From Pseudomonadota bacterium (GTDB taxonomy: Bacteria > Pseudomonadota > Gammaproteobacteria > Steroidobacterales > Steroidobacteraceae): 64,000 nt of DNA. The notes below the pieces were generated by a model, which saw nothing but the letters and a program-made list of their open reading frames with translations, did no database searches and was not told the origin of the DNA. How positions within the stretch are numbered: the first letter of the stretch is position 1; every line of letters begins with the position of its first letter. Position numbers and translations under genes: made by a program. Positions 42,928 through 52,461 of the stretch are shown one piece after another. Location: positions 1,417 to 65,416 of the forward strand of contig JAFEDS010000013.1 in the NCBI GenBank assembly GCA_018241505.1. The letters run 5' to 3'.

Positions 42928-45357
42928 ATGAAGTTGGCCCGCAATGCGTTCCTCGCCCTCGTCAGTAGCCTCGTAATTATTTCCTGCGGTGGTGGCGGCT
43001 CTGGAGGGACGACCAGTCCACCAGCGGTCACGGCCCCGAGCGGGTTGAGTTACACCACTCCGCAGACACTGACAGTCAATAAAGCCATTACGGCACTCCA
43101 ACCCACCGTCACGGGTACAGTCACGAGTTATTCAGTATCGCCCGCGCTACCCGCTGGGCTGACTCTGAATACGACCTCGGGAGCCATAAGTGGAACGCCC
43201 ACCGCCGTTACTGCGCAAGCTACGTACACGGTCACTGCGACCAATTCCGGCGGCAACACTACCGCGGCAATTGTCATAACGGTCAATGATGTTGCCCCGG
43301 TCGCCAGTTACTCATCGGGTCGCATTGCTCTGGCCGAGAACTTGCCTGTCACAACATTGACGCCCGCTTCGACAGGCGGTGCGGTGGTCTCCTGGAGCAT
43401 CTCGCCTGCGCTTCCGGCCGGCCTGACATTCAGCAACAGCGATGGAACGATCAGTGGGACGCCGACCGCTACGTCCGCTGCAAAAACGTATACGGTGACG
43501 GCGACCAACTCGGCAGGCGATACCAAGATCACGTTCTCCCTGTCAGTCGAGTCGGGCAAGCTGCTGGACCTCGGTCACGTCAAACGCATTGTCGCCACCG
43601 AGTACGATGGCACCCATACATTGAGTGTCGATTCAGGAGGGCACTGGGTTCTGTGGAACGCGGCCACCAAGGCGGAAGTAACCAGCGGCGACACTGCCTG
43701 TTCGCAGGATGCGAATGAATGCCCGTTTAATCACATCGCCGAAATGGCCGGTGGCTCGTTCGTGCTCAAGACGCCGGCGGGCTTCGAGTTCCGCTCTTTT
43801 ACGGACGGACACGTTCTCAGTACTATCACCGCTGCGTTCAGCACCGATTACAGTTGGTGGCAGCTTGCTTCGGACGGCAGCTATGTTGTTGCTGGTGGCT
43901 TGGGTGGCCTGAAGGCCTGGTCGCCCACTGGAACGGCCATTTTCACGAAAGCGGCCGCCGATTACAGGTCCGGAGTGGCATTCGCTGCGCCGGGCGAGAT
44001 CCGGATTGCCAAAGGACCCGCCGCCGGGCCCCAGGCGGTTGAAACGATCACGCTGCCGGCGGGGGCATCAGCCATCAGCAGCAACTTCAATGGCACGTTC
44101 GCCGCGTGGTTTAGCGATGGCGCGCGTTTCATCACCTACACGTCGACCTCGATAGTCATCTATTCCAAGACCGCCGTTCAACAGGACATCACCACGGGAA
44201 CCGGCTCTGCCTTAGGTGGCACGGGTAACTGGTTCTGGAACAACGGCGGCTCACGTCTCGATATCTACCAGGTCGGCGCCAGCACCACTCCGAAGGCCTC
44301 ATTTACAGTCGTTTATCCCCAGATCATCGTTTCCGGTACTACCCTGGGGCTGGTAGGGCAGACCAGCGCGCCGTTCGGCATCGTGGATCTATCCGGCGCT
44401 ACGCCGGTCGAGACCAATCCAACGCTACCGGCCGGCTTGGCTACGGGCAGCAGCTACGCAGCAACGGATGCCACACATTGGTTTCTCGGCAATCAGTCGG
44501 GCGTCCTCATGAACGGTACGGGAGCTCCCGCTACCGTCAGCCTATTCAACTACGGTCGAGTCACCAGTGTTGCCGGCAGTCCGACCCGCTTTGCCGTGTC
44601 CACGGCCTCCGGCCGGATCGTTTTCTTTGACAGCACGACGCTCGCGATCGAGGACACGATTGCATCATTGTCGGCCCAACTGCAGATATCGTCTGACGGG
44701 ACGGTACTGGCAAGTCGCGAGAGCGATGTGATCGTCTACTCGCTGCCGTCGAAAACGGTTACGAAGGACTTCAATCCCTCGCTGGCCGGCGAAATTGCCC
44801 TTTCACTCGATGGCACTGTGATAGCGCAGAGTGGCGGCCAATCCGGCGTCGGCCATCAGGTGACCAGTAGCGATGGCGCCTCGCTCATCTATTCCGATAC
44901 GACCGGCAAAGGCCAGGTCCGCCTCGCGCCCGGTAGCGGCAACCCGTTTGCAACCAACTCGACGCCGCTGCTGTCGGACAACGCTGAAAGCGTCCAGATC
45001 TTCAACGGCACGACCCTGACGGGGGCGATCGACGGGTATGCGGTGGGCTGGATAGATGCCTCGCATTTGCTTGTTAACACCTACAAACTGGCCAATCAAT
45101 CGGGCGTGCAGTTCGTGTCCGCGGCCATCTTTTCACCCACGGGTACCAAGATCGCCGATTCGCCGCTGCCGGAACTGGCCGGGCTGCAGCCGCTTGCTGC
45201 CGACTCGATCTATGCCCAGGATCTCAACGAAATCATCTCGCCCACCACTGGAGCGGTGAGCTGGATGGCGCCGCTTCCCAACTCCAAGCTGGGTGCGGTC
45301 GCCGGATCCTCAGTGGTCTTTGTCTCCGGCACGAGCCTGGTGGCGCTGTCGCGCTAA
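42928..45357 (+). CDS. Lipoprotein with two putative Ig domains and a propeller-like region
   Basis: An 809-residue exported protein. A lipoprotein signal (FLALVSSLVIISC) is followed by a Gly/Ser linker (GGGGSGGTTS). Two putative-Ig (He_PIG) repeats come next: PALPAGLTLNTTSGAISGTPTA and, from about residue 140, PALPAGLTFSNSDGTISGTPTA. From about residue 205 to the end there are repeated short beta blades (LSVDSGGHWVLWN; ASDGSYVVAGGLGGLKAW; SSDGTVLASRESDVIVYSLPSKTV) that look like a beta-propeller. It is likely outer-membrane or surface bound, perhaps for adhesion or glycan binding. The start at 42928 is preferred over the ATG at 42910 because the signal peptide begins there. Confidence 0.85.
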   Translation: MKLARNAFLALVSSLVIISCGGGGSGGTTSPPAVTAPSGLSYTTPQTLTVNKAITALQPTVTGTVTSYSVSPALPAGLTLNTTSGAISGTPTAVTAQATYTVTATNSGGNTTAAIVITVNDVAPVASYSSGRIALAENLPVTTLTPASTGGAVVSWSISPALPAGLTFSNSDGTISGTPTATSAAKTYTVTATNSAGDTKITFSLSVESGKLLDLGHVKRIVATEYDGTHTLSVDSGGHWVLWNAATKAEVTSGDTACSQDANECPFNHIAEMAGGSFVLKTPAGFEFRSFTDGHVLSTITAAFSTDYSWWQLASDGSYVVAGGLGGLKAWSPTGTAIFTKAAADYRSGVAFAAPGEIRIAKGPAAGPQAVETITLPAGASAISSNFNGTFAAWFSDGARFITYTSTSIVIYSKTAVQQDITTGTGSALGGTGNWFWNNGGSRLDIYQVGASTTPKASFTVVYPQIIVSGTTLGLVGQTSAPFGIVDLSGATPVETNPTLPAGLATGSSYAATDATHWFLGNQSGVLMNGTGAPATVSLFNYGRVTSVAGSPTRFAVSTASGRIVFFDSTTLAIEDTIASLSAQLQISSDGTVLASRESDVIVYSLPSKTVTKDFNPSLAGEIALSLDGTVIAQSGGQSGVGHQVTSSDGASLIYSDTTGKGQVRLAPGSGNPFATNSTPLLSDNAESVQIFNGTTLTGAIDGYAVGWIDASHLLVNTYKLANQSGVQFVSAAIFSPTGTKIADSPLPELAGLQPLAADSIYAQDLNEIISPTTGAVSWMAPLPNSKLGAVAGSSVVFVSGTSLVALSR

Positions 45358-45360
45358 CTG

Positions 45361-46989
45361 TCAGGCAGCGAAGTAAGTCGCCGTGACGATGATGGAGGTC
45401 GCGGCGGCGATGGCCGGCAGTCGGATGGCTGATCCCACGACGCTACCGCACCCGATGCTCGCACCGGTGGTGGAATCGACGACGCCCACCTGGGCGGATC
45501 TGGCAACCGCAGGAGCCGGAAGGCCGGTGAGCGTTGCGCCGGCCTTGCAGCTCAGCGACGTGCCGGCGGTCAACGTCGCTGTTACCGTCAACATCGGACC
45601 GTGATACGCACAGCGAGCTTCTTCGATGGTGAGCTTGCCTGAGATCTGCAGATCGTGCGGTTCGGGCTTCCAGCTCTGGCTCTGGATGCCGGTATCGACC
45701 CAGGCGTCGCCCTGGCGCCGGCCGATTGTCCAGCGGCCAGAATCGCCAATCAGCGCATTACCCCGTGACGTGCCGATGTTGAGCAACATTGTGCCGCCAT
45801 CGATGGTCGAGCTCTCGAGGGCTCCGGCAACAGACAGTCCGCGGGACGCGATCTCGCTGATGGCACCGATCTGAAACCCGTCGAGGGTTTGATTCTCAGC
45901 CGCAAAAATCGCATTGCTGACACTGGGGAGCACACATCCCTGGATCGTCCAGCCGCGCGAAGTGCATGCGGTCTGGCCGCCAAAGTAAAATCCGTACTTC
46001 TGGGTCGCGCCGTTCTCACCCTGCAAGGCATAGACCTGGCACAGATTGCTGGGGCCATGGGTCGAATCCACGAAAATCAACGCCCTGCCGCTGGCGTTGC
46101 CGCCGGCGCACATCCACGGCCCGAAGATCTTCAGACTGTTGATAGCATCCAGGCAGATGACATCCGCGGCCGCATCGCTGGAACTATTGACGAAATTGCC
46201 GCCGATGATCTGGTGGTCGATGCACGACTGCGGGCCGGTGGCGACTTTCGTGAAGCTCGAGGACAGCTTCAACAGGTTGTGAGTGGTGAAGATCGCCACT
46301 CGGGTGCCAGGTGTGTTCGCCTCGTTGTACCAGACACACTCCGACAGCACGTTGCTTTCGGAGCCGTAGTTATAAAGGATCGTCTTGCTGAACTTGCCGT
46401 GCACCCGCACATTGCGGAATCTATGATAACCGGCGCTGCCCCGGGTTGAATTGCGGGCGAGAAAGAAACAGGTCGCGGGATTGATCGACGCGTCGGTGCC
46501 GATGTTGAGATCCTGCAAAATCGCGCTGTCGCAGCCGGTGAGATCGAACACGTGACCGGTGTGACGGGCGATGAGGGTCGGCGAATCGATGCTCGGGCCG
46601 CCGTCACCGCGAAACGTCAGGCCATGTTGATTGGCGGAGCTATCGAAGGTGCAATCCAGCGGGCTGCCCAGCAGGTAAAATACCTCGGGCGCCGGAATGT
46701 GAATGGCGTTGCCACCACCCGCCGGAGAGTAGATCGTCTTGCCCCCCGGCAGGCGCGCCGCGTTGATCGCGGCCTGGAAGGCCGGAGCATCGTCGGTAAC
46801 GCCGTCACCTTTGGCGCCATAGCGGCGCACATCGCCCGGTTGAAACGCAACATTGATGGATTTGATCCCGGCTTTGGCTTCCGCCTGGGTCAATGTCAGC
46901 GCAGCACTGTCGGCTCTGGCCGGCGCCGCCTCCGCGCCGAGCGCCGCAGTGGCCGAAAGAAAGGTTCCTGCAAAGTCGCGACGGCGCAT
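45361..46989 (-). CDS. Exported right-handed beta-helix protein, pectate-lyase-like
   Basis: A 542-residue protein. The N-terminus MRRRDFAGTFLSATAALGAEA is a Tat-type signal, with a short variant of the twin-arginine motif. VRRYGAKGDGVTDDAPAFQAAINAA opens a pectate-lyase-3/rhamnogalacturonase-type beta-helix. The middle consists of short repeated strands with Asn and Gly turns. No catalytic set can be read with confidence, so lyase, hydrolase or phage-tailspike-like binding roles are all open. It is convergent with the Ig lipoprotein gene, 3 bases apart, and follows fabI by 9 bases on the minus strand. Confidence 0.8.
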   Translation of the reverse strand: MRRRDFAGTFLSATAALGAEAAPARADSAALTLTQAEAKAGIKSINVAFQPGDVRRYGAKGDGVTDDAPAFQAAINAARLPGGKTIYSPAGGGNAIHIPAPEVFYLLGSPLDCTFDSSANQHGLTFRGDGGPSIDSPTLIARHTGHVFDLTGCDSAILQDLNIGTDASINPATCFFLARNSTRGSAGYHRFRNVRVHGKFSKTILYNYGSESNVLSECVWYNEANTPGTRVAIFTTHNLLKLSSSFTKVATGPQSCIDHQIIGGNFVNSSSDAAADVICLDAINSLKIFGPWMCAGGNASGRALIFVDSTHGPSNLCQVYALQGENGATQKYGFYFGGQTACTSRGWTIQGCVLPSVSNAIFAAENQTLDGFQIGAISEIASRGLSVAGALESSTIDGGTMLLNIGTSRGNALIGDSGRWTIGRRQGDAWVDTGIQSQSWKPEPHDLQISGKLTIEEARCAYHGPMLTVTATLTAGTSLSCKAGATLTGLPAPAVARSAQVGVVDSTTGASIGCGSVVGSAIRLPAIAAATSIIVTATYFAA

Positions 46990-46998
46990 GCGGCCCTG

Positions 46999-47796
46999 TC
47001 AGCCTTCCGCTTCCTGCGGAAAGCTCATGCCGACGGTGTTGAAGCCCCCGTCAACATAGACGATCTCACCGGTAATGCCCGCGGCCAGATCGGAGCACAG
47101 AAATGCTGCCGCGTTACCCACATTTTCCGGCGTCACGTTCCGGCGCAACGGCGCGATCTCGGCAACCTGATTCAACATCTTGCGGAAGCCGGCAATGCCC
47201 GCTGCGGCCAGTGTCTTGATCGGGCCCGCGGAAATGCCATTCACGCGAATTCCTTCAGGACCGAGGTCCGCCGCCAGGAAACGCACATTAGCCTCCAGGC
47301 TGGCTTTGGCGAGACCCATGACGTTGTAGCTGGGGATCGAACGCACCGCGCCGAGATAGGAGAGCGTCAACAGAGCGCCATTGCGCCCGGCCATGAGCGG
47401 GCGAGCGCCGCGGGCGAGAGCGGTCAGGCTGTAGCTGGAAACGTCATGGGCTATGCGAAAGGCGTCGCGGCTGGTGTTCGCGGTAAAACTGCCGGCAATG
47501 GCTTCCCGCGGGGCAAACGCGACCGCGTGGATGACAATATCGAGTTGCCCCCATTCGCGCTTCAATAAATCGAAAGCGGCGTCGATCTGCCCGTCAACGG
47601 TCACATCGAGCGGCATTGTCAGCTTCGAGCCAATGGAGTGGGCGAGGGGCTCGACGCGCTCCTTCATCTTGTCGTTTACGTAGGAGAAAGCGAGCTCGGC
47701 GCCCTCGCGATGCATTGCCTGGGCGATGCCCCACGCGATAGAACGATCAGTCGCCACGCCCACGATCAAGGCGCGCTTGCCAGCGAGAAATCCCAT
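46999..47796 (-). CDS. fabI: Enoyl-ACP reductase (NADH)
   Basis: A 265-residue short-chain dehydrogenase of fatty acid synthesis. [23 protein letters not shown] is the FabI cofactor motif. The catalytic Tyr-x6-Lys is in [11 protein letters not shown], with an upstream Tyr in [22 protein letters not shown] closes the substrate loop and is where triclosan binds in relatives. It reduces enoyl-ACP in the last step of each elongation cycle. Confidence 0.96.
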   Translation of the reverse strand: MGFLAGKRALIVGVATDRSIAWGIAQAMHREGAELAFSYVNDKMKERVEPLAHSIGSKLTMPLDVTVDGQIDAAFDLLKREWGQLDIVIHAVAFAPREAIAGSFTANTSRDAFRIAHDVSSYSLTALARGARPLMAGRNGALLTLSYLGAVRSIPSYNVMGLAKASLEANVRFLAADLGPEGIRVNGISAGPIKTLAAAGIAGFRKMLNQVAEIAPLRRNVTPENVGNAAAFLCSDLAAGITGEIVYVDGGFNTVGMSFPQEAEG

Positions 47797-47949
47797 TGTT
47801 CAAGGCCTCCAGCCCGCGGATCGGGCAGTGGAGGTGCAGTCTAGCTGAAATGAGGGCCGAACCGGCCTCGGCCCGGCGGCCGGGGTGTGCCGCCGCAGTG
47901 GCGGCCGGGCGCGGCTGGCGACGGGCCGGGCGCAAGGACGCCGGCGCGA

Positions 47950-49590
47950 TCAGCCGCGTCGGCCGGCCATCCGGATGGTGAGCTTCTGGCCCGGCAGTAT
48001 CCCCTTGTGCGAGGCGAGCCCATTCCAGGACATGATTTCCTTCACCGAACACTGGAACAGCTTGGCAATCTGGGTGAGGGTGTCACCGGCGCGAACCGTG
48101 TAAGTGACCTTGCGTGACACAGTCCCGGTTCGGCCGCCGCCGTCGTTGTTGTTGGATAGCCGGAGGCGCTGGCCGGCGCGCAGCGGGTCGCCCGGCTGCA
48201 TGCCATTCATCATGGCGAGCTTGTTCACGTCCATGCCGCTGCGACGCGCGATGCTATACATGGTGTCGCCACGATGGACCACATGAACGTGGGGTCGCTT
48301 GGACATGCGTTTCGTCGGATTGTCCACGCGAGCTGCTGCGAGCAACACCTTCGCGGGCAGCGTGTCGGAGGCTGACGGGACGCGCAGGTCGGTTCCCACA
48401 GTCAGCGCGCCCGTGGGCAGGTCATTCATCTCGCGCACAACGTTCGGCGTTGTGTTGAATCTCCTGGCCACCGACGCAACCGAATCGCCCCGGCCGACGG
48501 TGTACGTCTCCGAATGCATCCGTTGATCGTCCGAGAGCTGCGAGACGTTTTGTGTGAACACCTGCGCGCCATCCACCGGCAACAACAGATAGTGCGGCCC
48601 CTTCGGATCGGTGGCCCAGCGGTGGAACGCGGGGTTGAGCTCGTAGAGCTCTTCGTCGCTGACACCGGCAATCTCGGCAGCCACCTTCAGCTCAATCTGG
48701 CCGTGAGTGTCGACTCGGGCGAAGTAGGGTTGGTTGGGGATCGGGCTGATGGAGATGTCGTAGGTTTCGGGGTCCGATACGAGGCGGCGCATTGCGAGCA
48801 GCTTCGGTACGTACGCCTGGGTCTCCTTCGGCAGCTTCAGGCTCCAGAAGTCCAGCGGCTTGCCCTTGGCGCGGTTGGCGTCGAGCGCACGCTCGACCGC
48901 CATTTCGCCGCAGTTGTAGGCGGCGATGGCCAACAACCAGTCGCCGTTGAATTCATCGTGCAGCGACTGCAGGTAGTCGAGCGCAGCGCGTGTTGATTCC
49001 ACCACGTCGCGGCGGCCGTCGTACCACCAGTCTTGTTTCAGGCCGTAACGATTGCCCGTGTCAGGGATGAATTGCCACAGGCCCGAGGCGCGGGCGCGCG
49101 AATAGGCATACGGCTCGAATGCGCTCTCAACAACCGGCAGCAGGGCGATTTCGAGCGGCATGCCGCGCGCTTCGAGCTCGGTGACGATGTGATACATGTA
49201 CAGCTCGGCGCGGCCGAAGGCGCGCTCGAGATAATCGGGATGCGCGGCGAACCAGTTGAGCTGTCGATCGACCGCGGCTCGCTGCACGTCATCCAGCTTG
49301 AAACCGGCCCGCATCCGGTCGAAGAGGTCCGCGTACTGGGCAGGTGTCAGGCCCGCGACCTGAGTAGGGGTCGCGCTGTCGATAGTTGAGTCGCTGGGCT
49401 GCGCGGCCTGGGCCGACGGCGGTGTTGGAGCTTCGGGGTAGGTGGCGCTCGGCTCAGCCGGAGGAACGAGCTGGGCGGGCGCGGTTACGGGCGTCTCAAC
49501 CTTGGCGGGAGCATGCGCGCAGGCGGCAAGGCCGAGCGCACACGCAACCAGCAGAGCCATTATTGTTACGCGGGCCGCGTCTGTTCGCAT
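47950..49590 (-). CDS. mltD: Membrane-bound lytic murein transglycosylase D with three LysM domains
   Basis: A 546-residue lipoprotein. The signal ends in LAAC. The transglycosylase domain (residues ~100-270) has the catalytic Glu in LLPVVESAFEPYAYSRARASGLWQFIP. Three LysM repeats follow: YTVGRGDSVASVARRF, VVHRGDTMYSIARR and YTVRAGDTLTQIAKLF, the usual peptidoglycan-binding set of MltD. The ATG at 49590 gives a proper lipoprotein signal and has a GAAGGAAG just upstream; the longer open frame adds 102 residues of no family character. It is divergent from the yafS-like gene, the gammaproteobacterial arrangement. Confidence 0.94.
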   Translation of the reverse strand: MRTDAARVTIMALLVACALGLAACAHAPAKVETPVTAPAQLVPPAEPSATYPEAPTPPSAQAAQPSDSTIDSATPTQVAGLTPAQYADLFDRMRAGFKLDDVQRAAVDRQLNWFAAHPDYLERAFGRAELYMYHIVTELEARGMPLEIALLPVVESAFEPYAYSRARASGLWQFIPDTGNRYGLKQDWWYDGRRDVVESTRAALDYLQSLHDEFNGDWLLAIAAYNCGEMAVERALDANRAKGKPLDFWSLKLPKETQAYVPKLLAMRRLVSDPETYDISISPIPNQPYFARVDTHGQIELKVAAEIAGVSDEELYELNPAFHRWATDPKGPHYLLLPVDGAQVFTQNVSQLSDDQRMHSETYTVGRGDSVASVARRFNTTPNVVREMNDLPTGALTVGTDLRVPSASDTLPAKVLLAAARVDNPTKRMSKRPHVHVVHRGDTMYSIARRSGMDVNKLAMMNGMQPGDPLRAGQRLRLSNNNDGGGRTGTVSRKVTYTVRAGDTLTQIAKLFQCSVKEIMSWNGLASHKGILPGQKLTIRMAGRRG

Positions 49591-49750
49591 CACTTCCTTC
49601 GCCAAGTTCCGTACCCTCGTTCGGCGTGCTAATTTGGCCCCGCCGAGGCAGGGGTTTCGAGGAACAGACGCTACTGTACTCGGGGCAATTAATTTAACCG
49701 GTAACTTCTCACTATTTCCAGCCTGAATTGTGCCAGTTCGCACTTCACGA

Positions 49751-50482
49751 ATGACGGACCGCGATGCCGCCTTGACAGCCTGGTGGTCGGGGCCGCTGGC
49801 GCGGGCCTTGTTGGCCGCGGAATCCGAGCTGTTGGGCGAGGCGCTCGAGGACGTTTTTGGATGGGAATTACTGCAAATCGGCGCATGGGGTGACACCAGG
49901 GAACTACTCGCGGGAAGCCGGACCCGCCGTCAGACCCTGGTCGCCGCGCCGGGGTTCCCGGGGGGAGCCGACATTATCGGTCGCCCTTCCCAGTTACCCG
50001 TCAGTAGTGATTCAGCGGACGCCGTACTTCTGCCGCACACGTTGGAGTTTGCCTCCGACCCGTACGCGATAGTTCGTGAAGTAGATCGCGTTTTGGTGGG
50101 GGAAGGTCAGCTACTGGTTCTCGGTTTTCGGCCGTGGAGCCTGTGGGGCCTGCGGGCGGGTGCCAGCCGTTCCGGTTTTCCGCCGGGGCTGCGGCGCGTG
50201 CTGCCCGAAAGGCGCGTGCGCGACTGGTTGGTGTTGCTCGGATATGAAGTCGTGGCATCGCGCCATTATCTGTACTGCAGTCCGTGGAGCTCCGGGCTCT
50301 CGCCGGGCGAGGGCACCGGACGAATTCTCAATCGCGGCATCATGCACCCGCTGCCGGGCAGCGCCTACATGTTGAAGGCGCGCAAGCGTGTCTACACACT
50401 AACTCCAATACGGCCGCGTTTCCGCGAGAAGCCCGCTGTGCTCGGCGGGCTGGTCAAGCCGACGACTCGTTCTCAGTCATGA
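49751..50482 (+). CDS. Methyltransferase-domain protein, YafS-like
   Basis: A 243-residue SAM-dependent methyltransferase-type protein. The cofactor loop is reduced to QIGAWGD. LPVSSDSADAVLLPHTLEFASDPYAIVREVDRVLVGEGQLLVLGF is the usual methyltransferase_11 middle, and a C-terminal tail has GLRRVLPERRVRDWLVLLGYEV. It lies between mltD and dnaQ, exactly where E. coli has yafS. The rnhA gene that normally separates yafS from dnaQ is absent here. The substrate is unknown. The ATG at 49751 fits better than a GTG at 49730. Confidence 0.85.
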   Translation: MTDRDAALTAWWSGPLARALLAAESELLGEALEDVFGWELLQIGAWGDTRELLAGSRTRRQTLVAAPGFPGGADIIGRPSQLPVSSDSADAVLLPHTLEFASDPYAIVREVDRVLVGEGQLLVLGFRPWSLWGLRAGASRSGFPPGLRRVLPERRVRDWLVLLGYEVVASRHYLYCSPWSSGLSPGEGTGRILNRGIMHPLPGSAYMLKARKRVYTLTPIRPRFREKPAVLGGLVKPTTRSQS

Positions 50483-50535
50483 CCGGTTCTCAATCGTGAT
50501 GGGATCGCAGTCATAATCCGGTAGACTCGCGGTCC

Positions 50536-51288
50536 ATGCGACAGATTGTCCTCGACACCGAGACCACGGGCCTCGAGCCCGAATTGGGCCATCGGATCAT
50601 TGAGATCGGCTGCGTGGAGCTGATCAACCGCCGTGCGACGGGCCGTCATTTTCACAAATACATCGACCCGGAACGCCTCATTGATGAGGGCGCCGCATCC
50701 GTACACGGCATCACACGCGAGTTCCTGCAGGGCAAGCCCAAATTCGCGGAGATTGTCGAAGAGCTGGTGCTGTTCATTGATGGCGCCGAGCTCGTAATTC
50801 ACAACGCAGCTTTCGATACCGCATTCCTCGACGCTGAACTGGCGCGTATCCAAGGTCCGTCGCGCACCATTGCCAAGCTTTGCCGTGTGCTCGATACGTT
50901 GGCGCTCGCGCGCGGTATGCATCCTGGGCAGCGCAACAACCTGGACGCCCTCTGCAAGCGATACAGCATCGACAATTCGCGTCGCGAGCTTCACGGTGCG
51001 TTGCTCGACGCCCGCATTCTCGCGGACGTTTATCTTGCTATGACGGGAGGCCAGGCCGCGTTGGCACTGGCTGAATCCACAGCATCTGCTGGCGCCAACG
51101 GCGGAGCGCAGACTATTCGCGCGCTGGTACGCCCCTCCATACCGCTCGTGGTGATTTCCGCCAGCGAAGAGGAGCTCGCCGCCCATGCCGCCATGTTGGC
51201 TGTCATCAACAAGGCGAGTGGGGGCAAATGCCTGTGGCCGGCCCCTCAACCTCAAGTCATACCTGAAGTGAACCGCTCGAGTGCCTGA
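50536..51288 (+). CDS. dnaQ: DNA polymerase III epsilon subunit (3'-5' proofreading exonuclease)
   Basis: A 250-residue DEDD exonuclease. Exo I reads [10 protein letters not shown], Exo [16 protein letters not shown], and Exo [17 protein letters not shown] with the catalytic His. The last 60 residues form the tail that binds the polymerase alpha subunit. It removes misincorporated bases during replication. It overlaps the epimerase gene by 8 bases, so a core replication gene is translationally linked to the sugar operon. Confidence 0.96.
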   Translation: MRQIVLDTETTGLEPELGHRIIEIGCVELINRRATGRHFHKYIDPERLIDEGAASVHGITREFLQGKPKFAEIVEELVLFIDGAELVIHNAAFDTAFLDAELARIQGPSRTIAKLCRVLDTLALARGMHPGQRNNLDALCKRYSIDNSRRELHGALLDARILADVYLAMTGGQAALALAESTASAGANGGAQTIRALVRPSIPLVVISASEEELAAHAAMLAVINKASGGKCLWPAPQPQVIPEVNRSSA

Positions 51289-52321
51289 AATTAAAATACT
51301 CGTCACCGGCGCCGCCGGTTTCATCGGTTTCTATACCTCGCGCCTGCTGCTGACGCGGGGGTACCAGGTGGTGGGTCTGGACAACCTCAATGACTACTAC
51401 GATGTCAGCTTGAAGAAGGCCCGGCTGGCCCAGTTGCAGGAGCAACCGAACTTCCGTTTCGAGCATCGGGATCTCGTTGACAGAGAGGCGATGGGGGCGT
51501 TGTTTGCGCGCGAGCGCTTCAACCGCGTGGTGCACCTGGCGGCACAGGCAGGCGTGCGCTACTCACTCGAAGTGCCCCATGCCTACATTGACAGCAATAT
51601 CACAGGGACCCTGAACGTTCTCGAGGGCTGCAGACACAATGGCGTCGAGCACCTCGTGTATGCATCGACCAGCTCCGTCTACGGCGCTAACACGAAGATG
51701 CCGTTTTCGGTACACGACATCGCCGACCATCCTGTCTCGTTGTATGCGGCGACGAAGCGCGCCAACGAGCTCATGGCCCACAACTATTCGACGTTGTTCC
51801 GGATCCCGACCACCGGTTTGCGCTTCTTTACGGTCTACGGACCGTGGGGCCGCCCGGATATGGCCCTTTTCATGTTTACGCGCAACATTCTCGAAGGCAA
51901 GCCCATCGACGTGTTCAACAACGGACACCACAAGCGCGACTTCACTTTCGTGGAGGATATCGCCGAGGGCGTGGTGCGGGCATCGGAACGCATCGCCCAG
52001 CCCGATCCCGGCTGGAACAGCGACGCGCCGGATCCTTCATCGAGCAGTGCGCCGTATCGCCTGTACAACATCGGCAACAATGAGCCCGTGCAGTTGATGC
52101 GCTATATCGAAGTGATCGAGGAGTGCGTCGGGCGCAAGGCGCAGAAGAATTTCCTGCCCATGCAGAAGGGCGATGTCCCGGCGACGTTCGCCGACATCGA
52201 CGACCTCGTTCGGGATGTGGGTTATCGGCCGGCAACGCCCATTGAGGTGGGTGTGCGGCGATTTGTCGATTGGTTCTGCAGCTACTACGGCTACAGCACG
52301 GACGCTGGCCGCAGCCGCTGA
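51281..52321 (+). CDS. NAD-dependent epimerase, UDP-glucuronate 4-epimerase type
   Basis: A 346-residue extended SDR. The NAD motif is [26 protein letters not shown] is characteristic of the UDP-glucuronate/UDP-galacturonate 4-epimerases such as CapI. The catalytic Tyr-x3-Lys is SLYAATK with SSSVYG upstream. It supplies UDP-galacturonate or a similar uronate for capsule or LPS. The GTG start is inside dnaQ. Its stop codon lies in a 22-bp tandem repeat. UDP-galactose epimerase activity is less likely. Confidence 0.9.
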   Translation: MPEIKILVTGAAGFIGFYTSRLLLTRGYQVVGLDNLNDYYDVSLKKARLAQLQEQPNFRFEHRDLVDREAMGALFARERFNRVVHLAAQAGVRYSLEVPHAYIDSNITGTLNVLEGCRHNGVEHLVYASTSSVYGANTKMPFSVHDIADHPVSLYAATKRANELMAHNYSTLFRIPTTGLRFFTVYGPWGRPDMALFMFTRNILEGKPIDVFNNGHHKRDFTFVEDIAEGVVRASERIAQPDPGWNSDAPDPSSSSAPYRLYNIGNNEPVQLMRYIEVIEECVGRKAQKNFLPMQKGDVPATFADIDDLVRDVGYRPATPIEVGVRRFVDWFCSYYGYSTDAGRSR

Positions 52322-52346
52322 AACCGCTGGCCGCAGCCGCTGAAAC
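52303..52346. repeat. 22-bp tandem repeat spanning the epimerase stop codon
   Basis: Two identical 22-bp copies (52303-52324, 52325-52346) with a partial third. The epimerase TGA is in the first copy. The unit is not a multiple of three. Confidence 0.9.
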
Positions 52347-52461
52347 CGCTGCCCGCCGCCGCCAAATCCGCCGGCTGCCGCGGTGCAATCGCACAATTGC
52401 AACGCGGGCCGATCATCATCCACCATCCGCAGCGCGGTCTTCCAGATTCACGGATCTACTC

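Noticed and set aside
49591-49896. N-terminal extension of mltD
   Set aside because: The lipoprotein signal and ribosome site fit ATG 49590; the extension is Ser/Pro-rich and antisense to the yafS-like gene.
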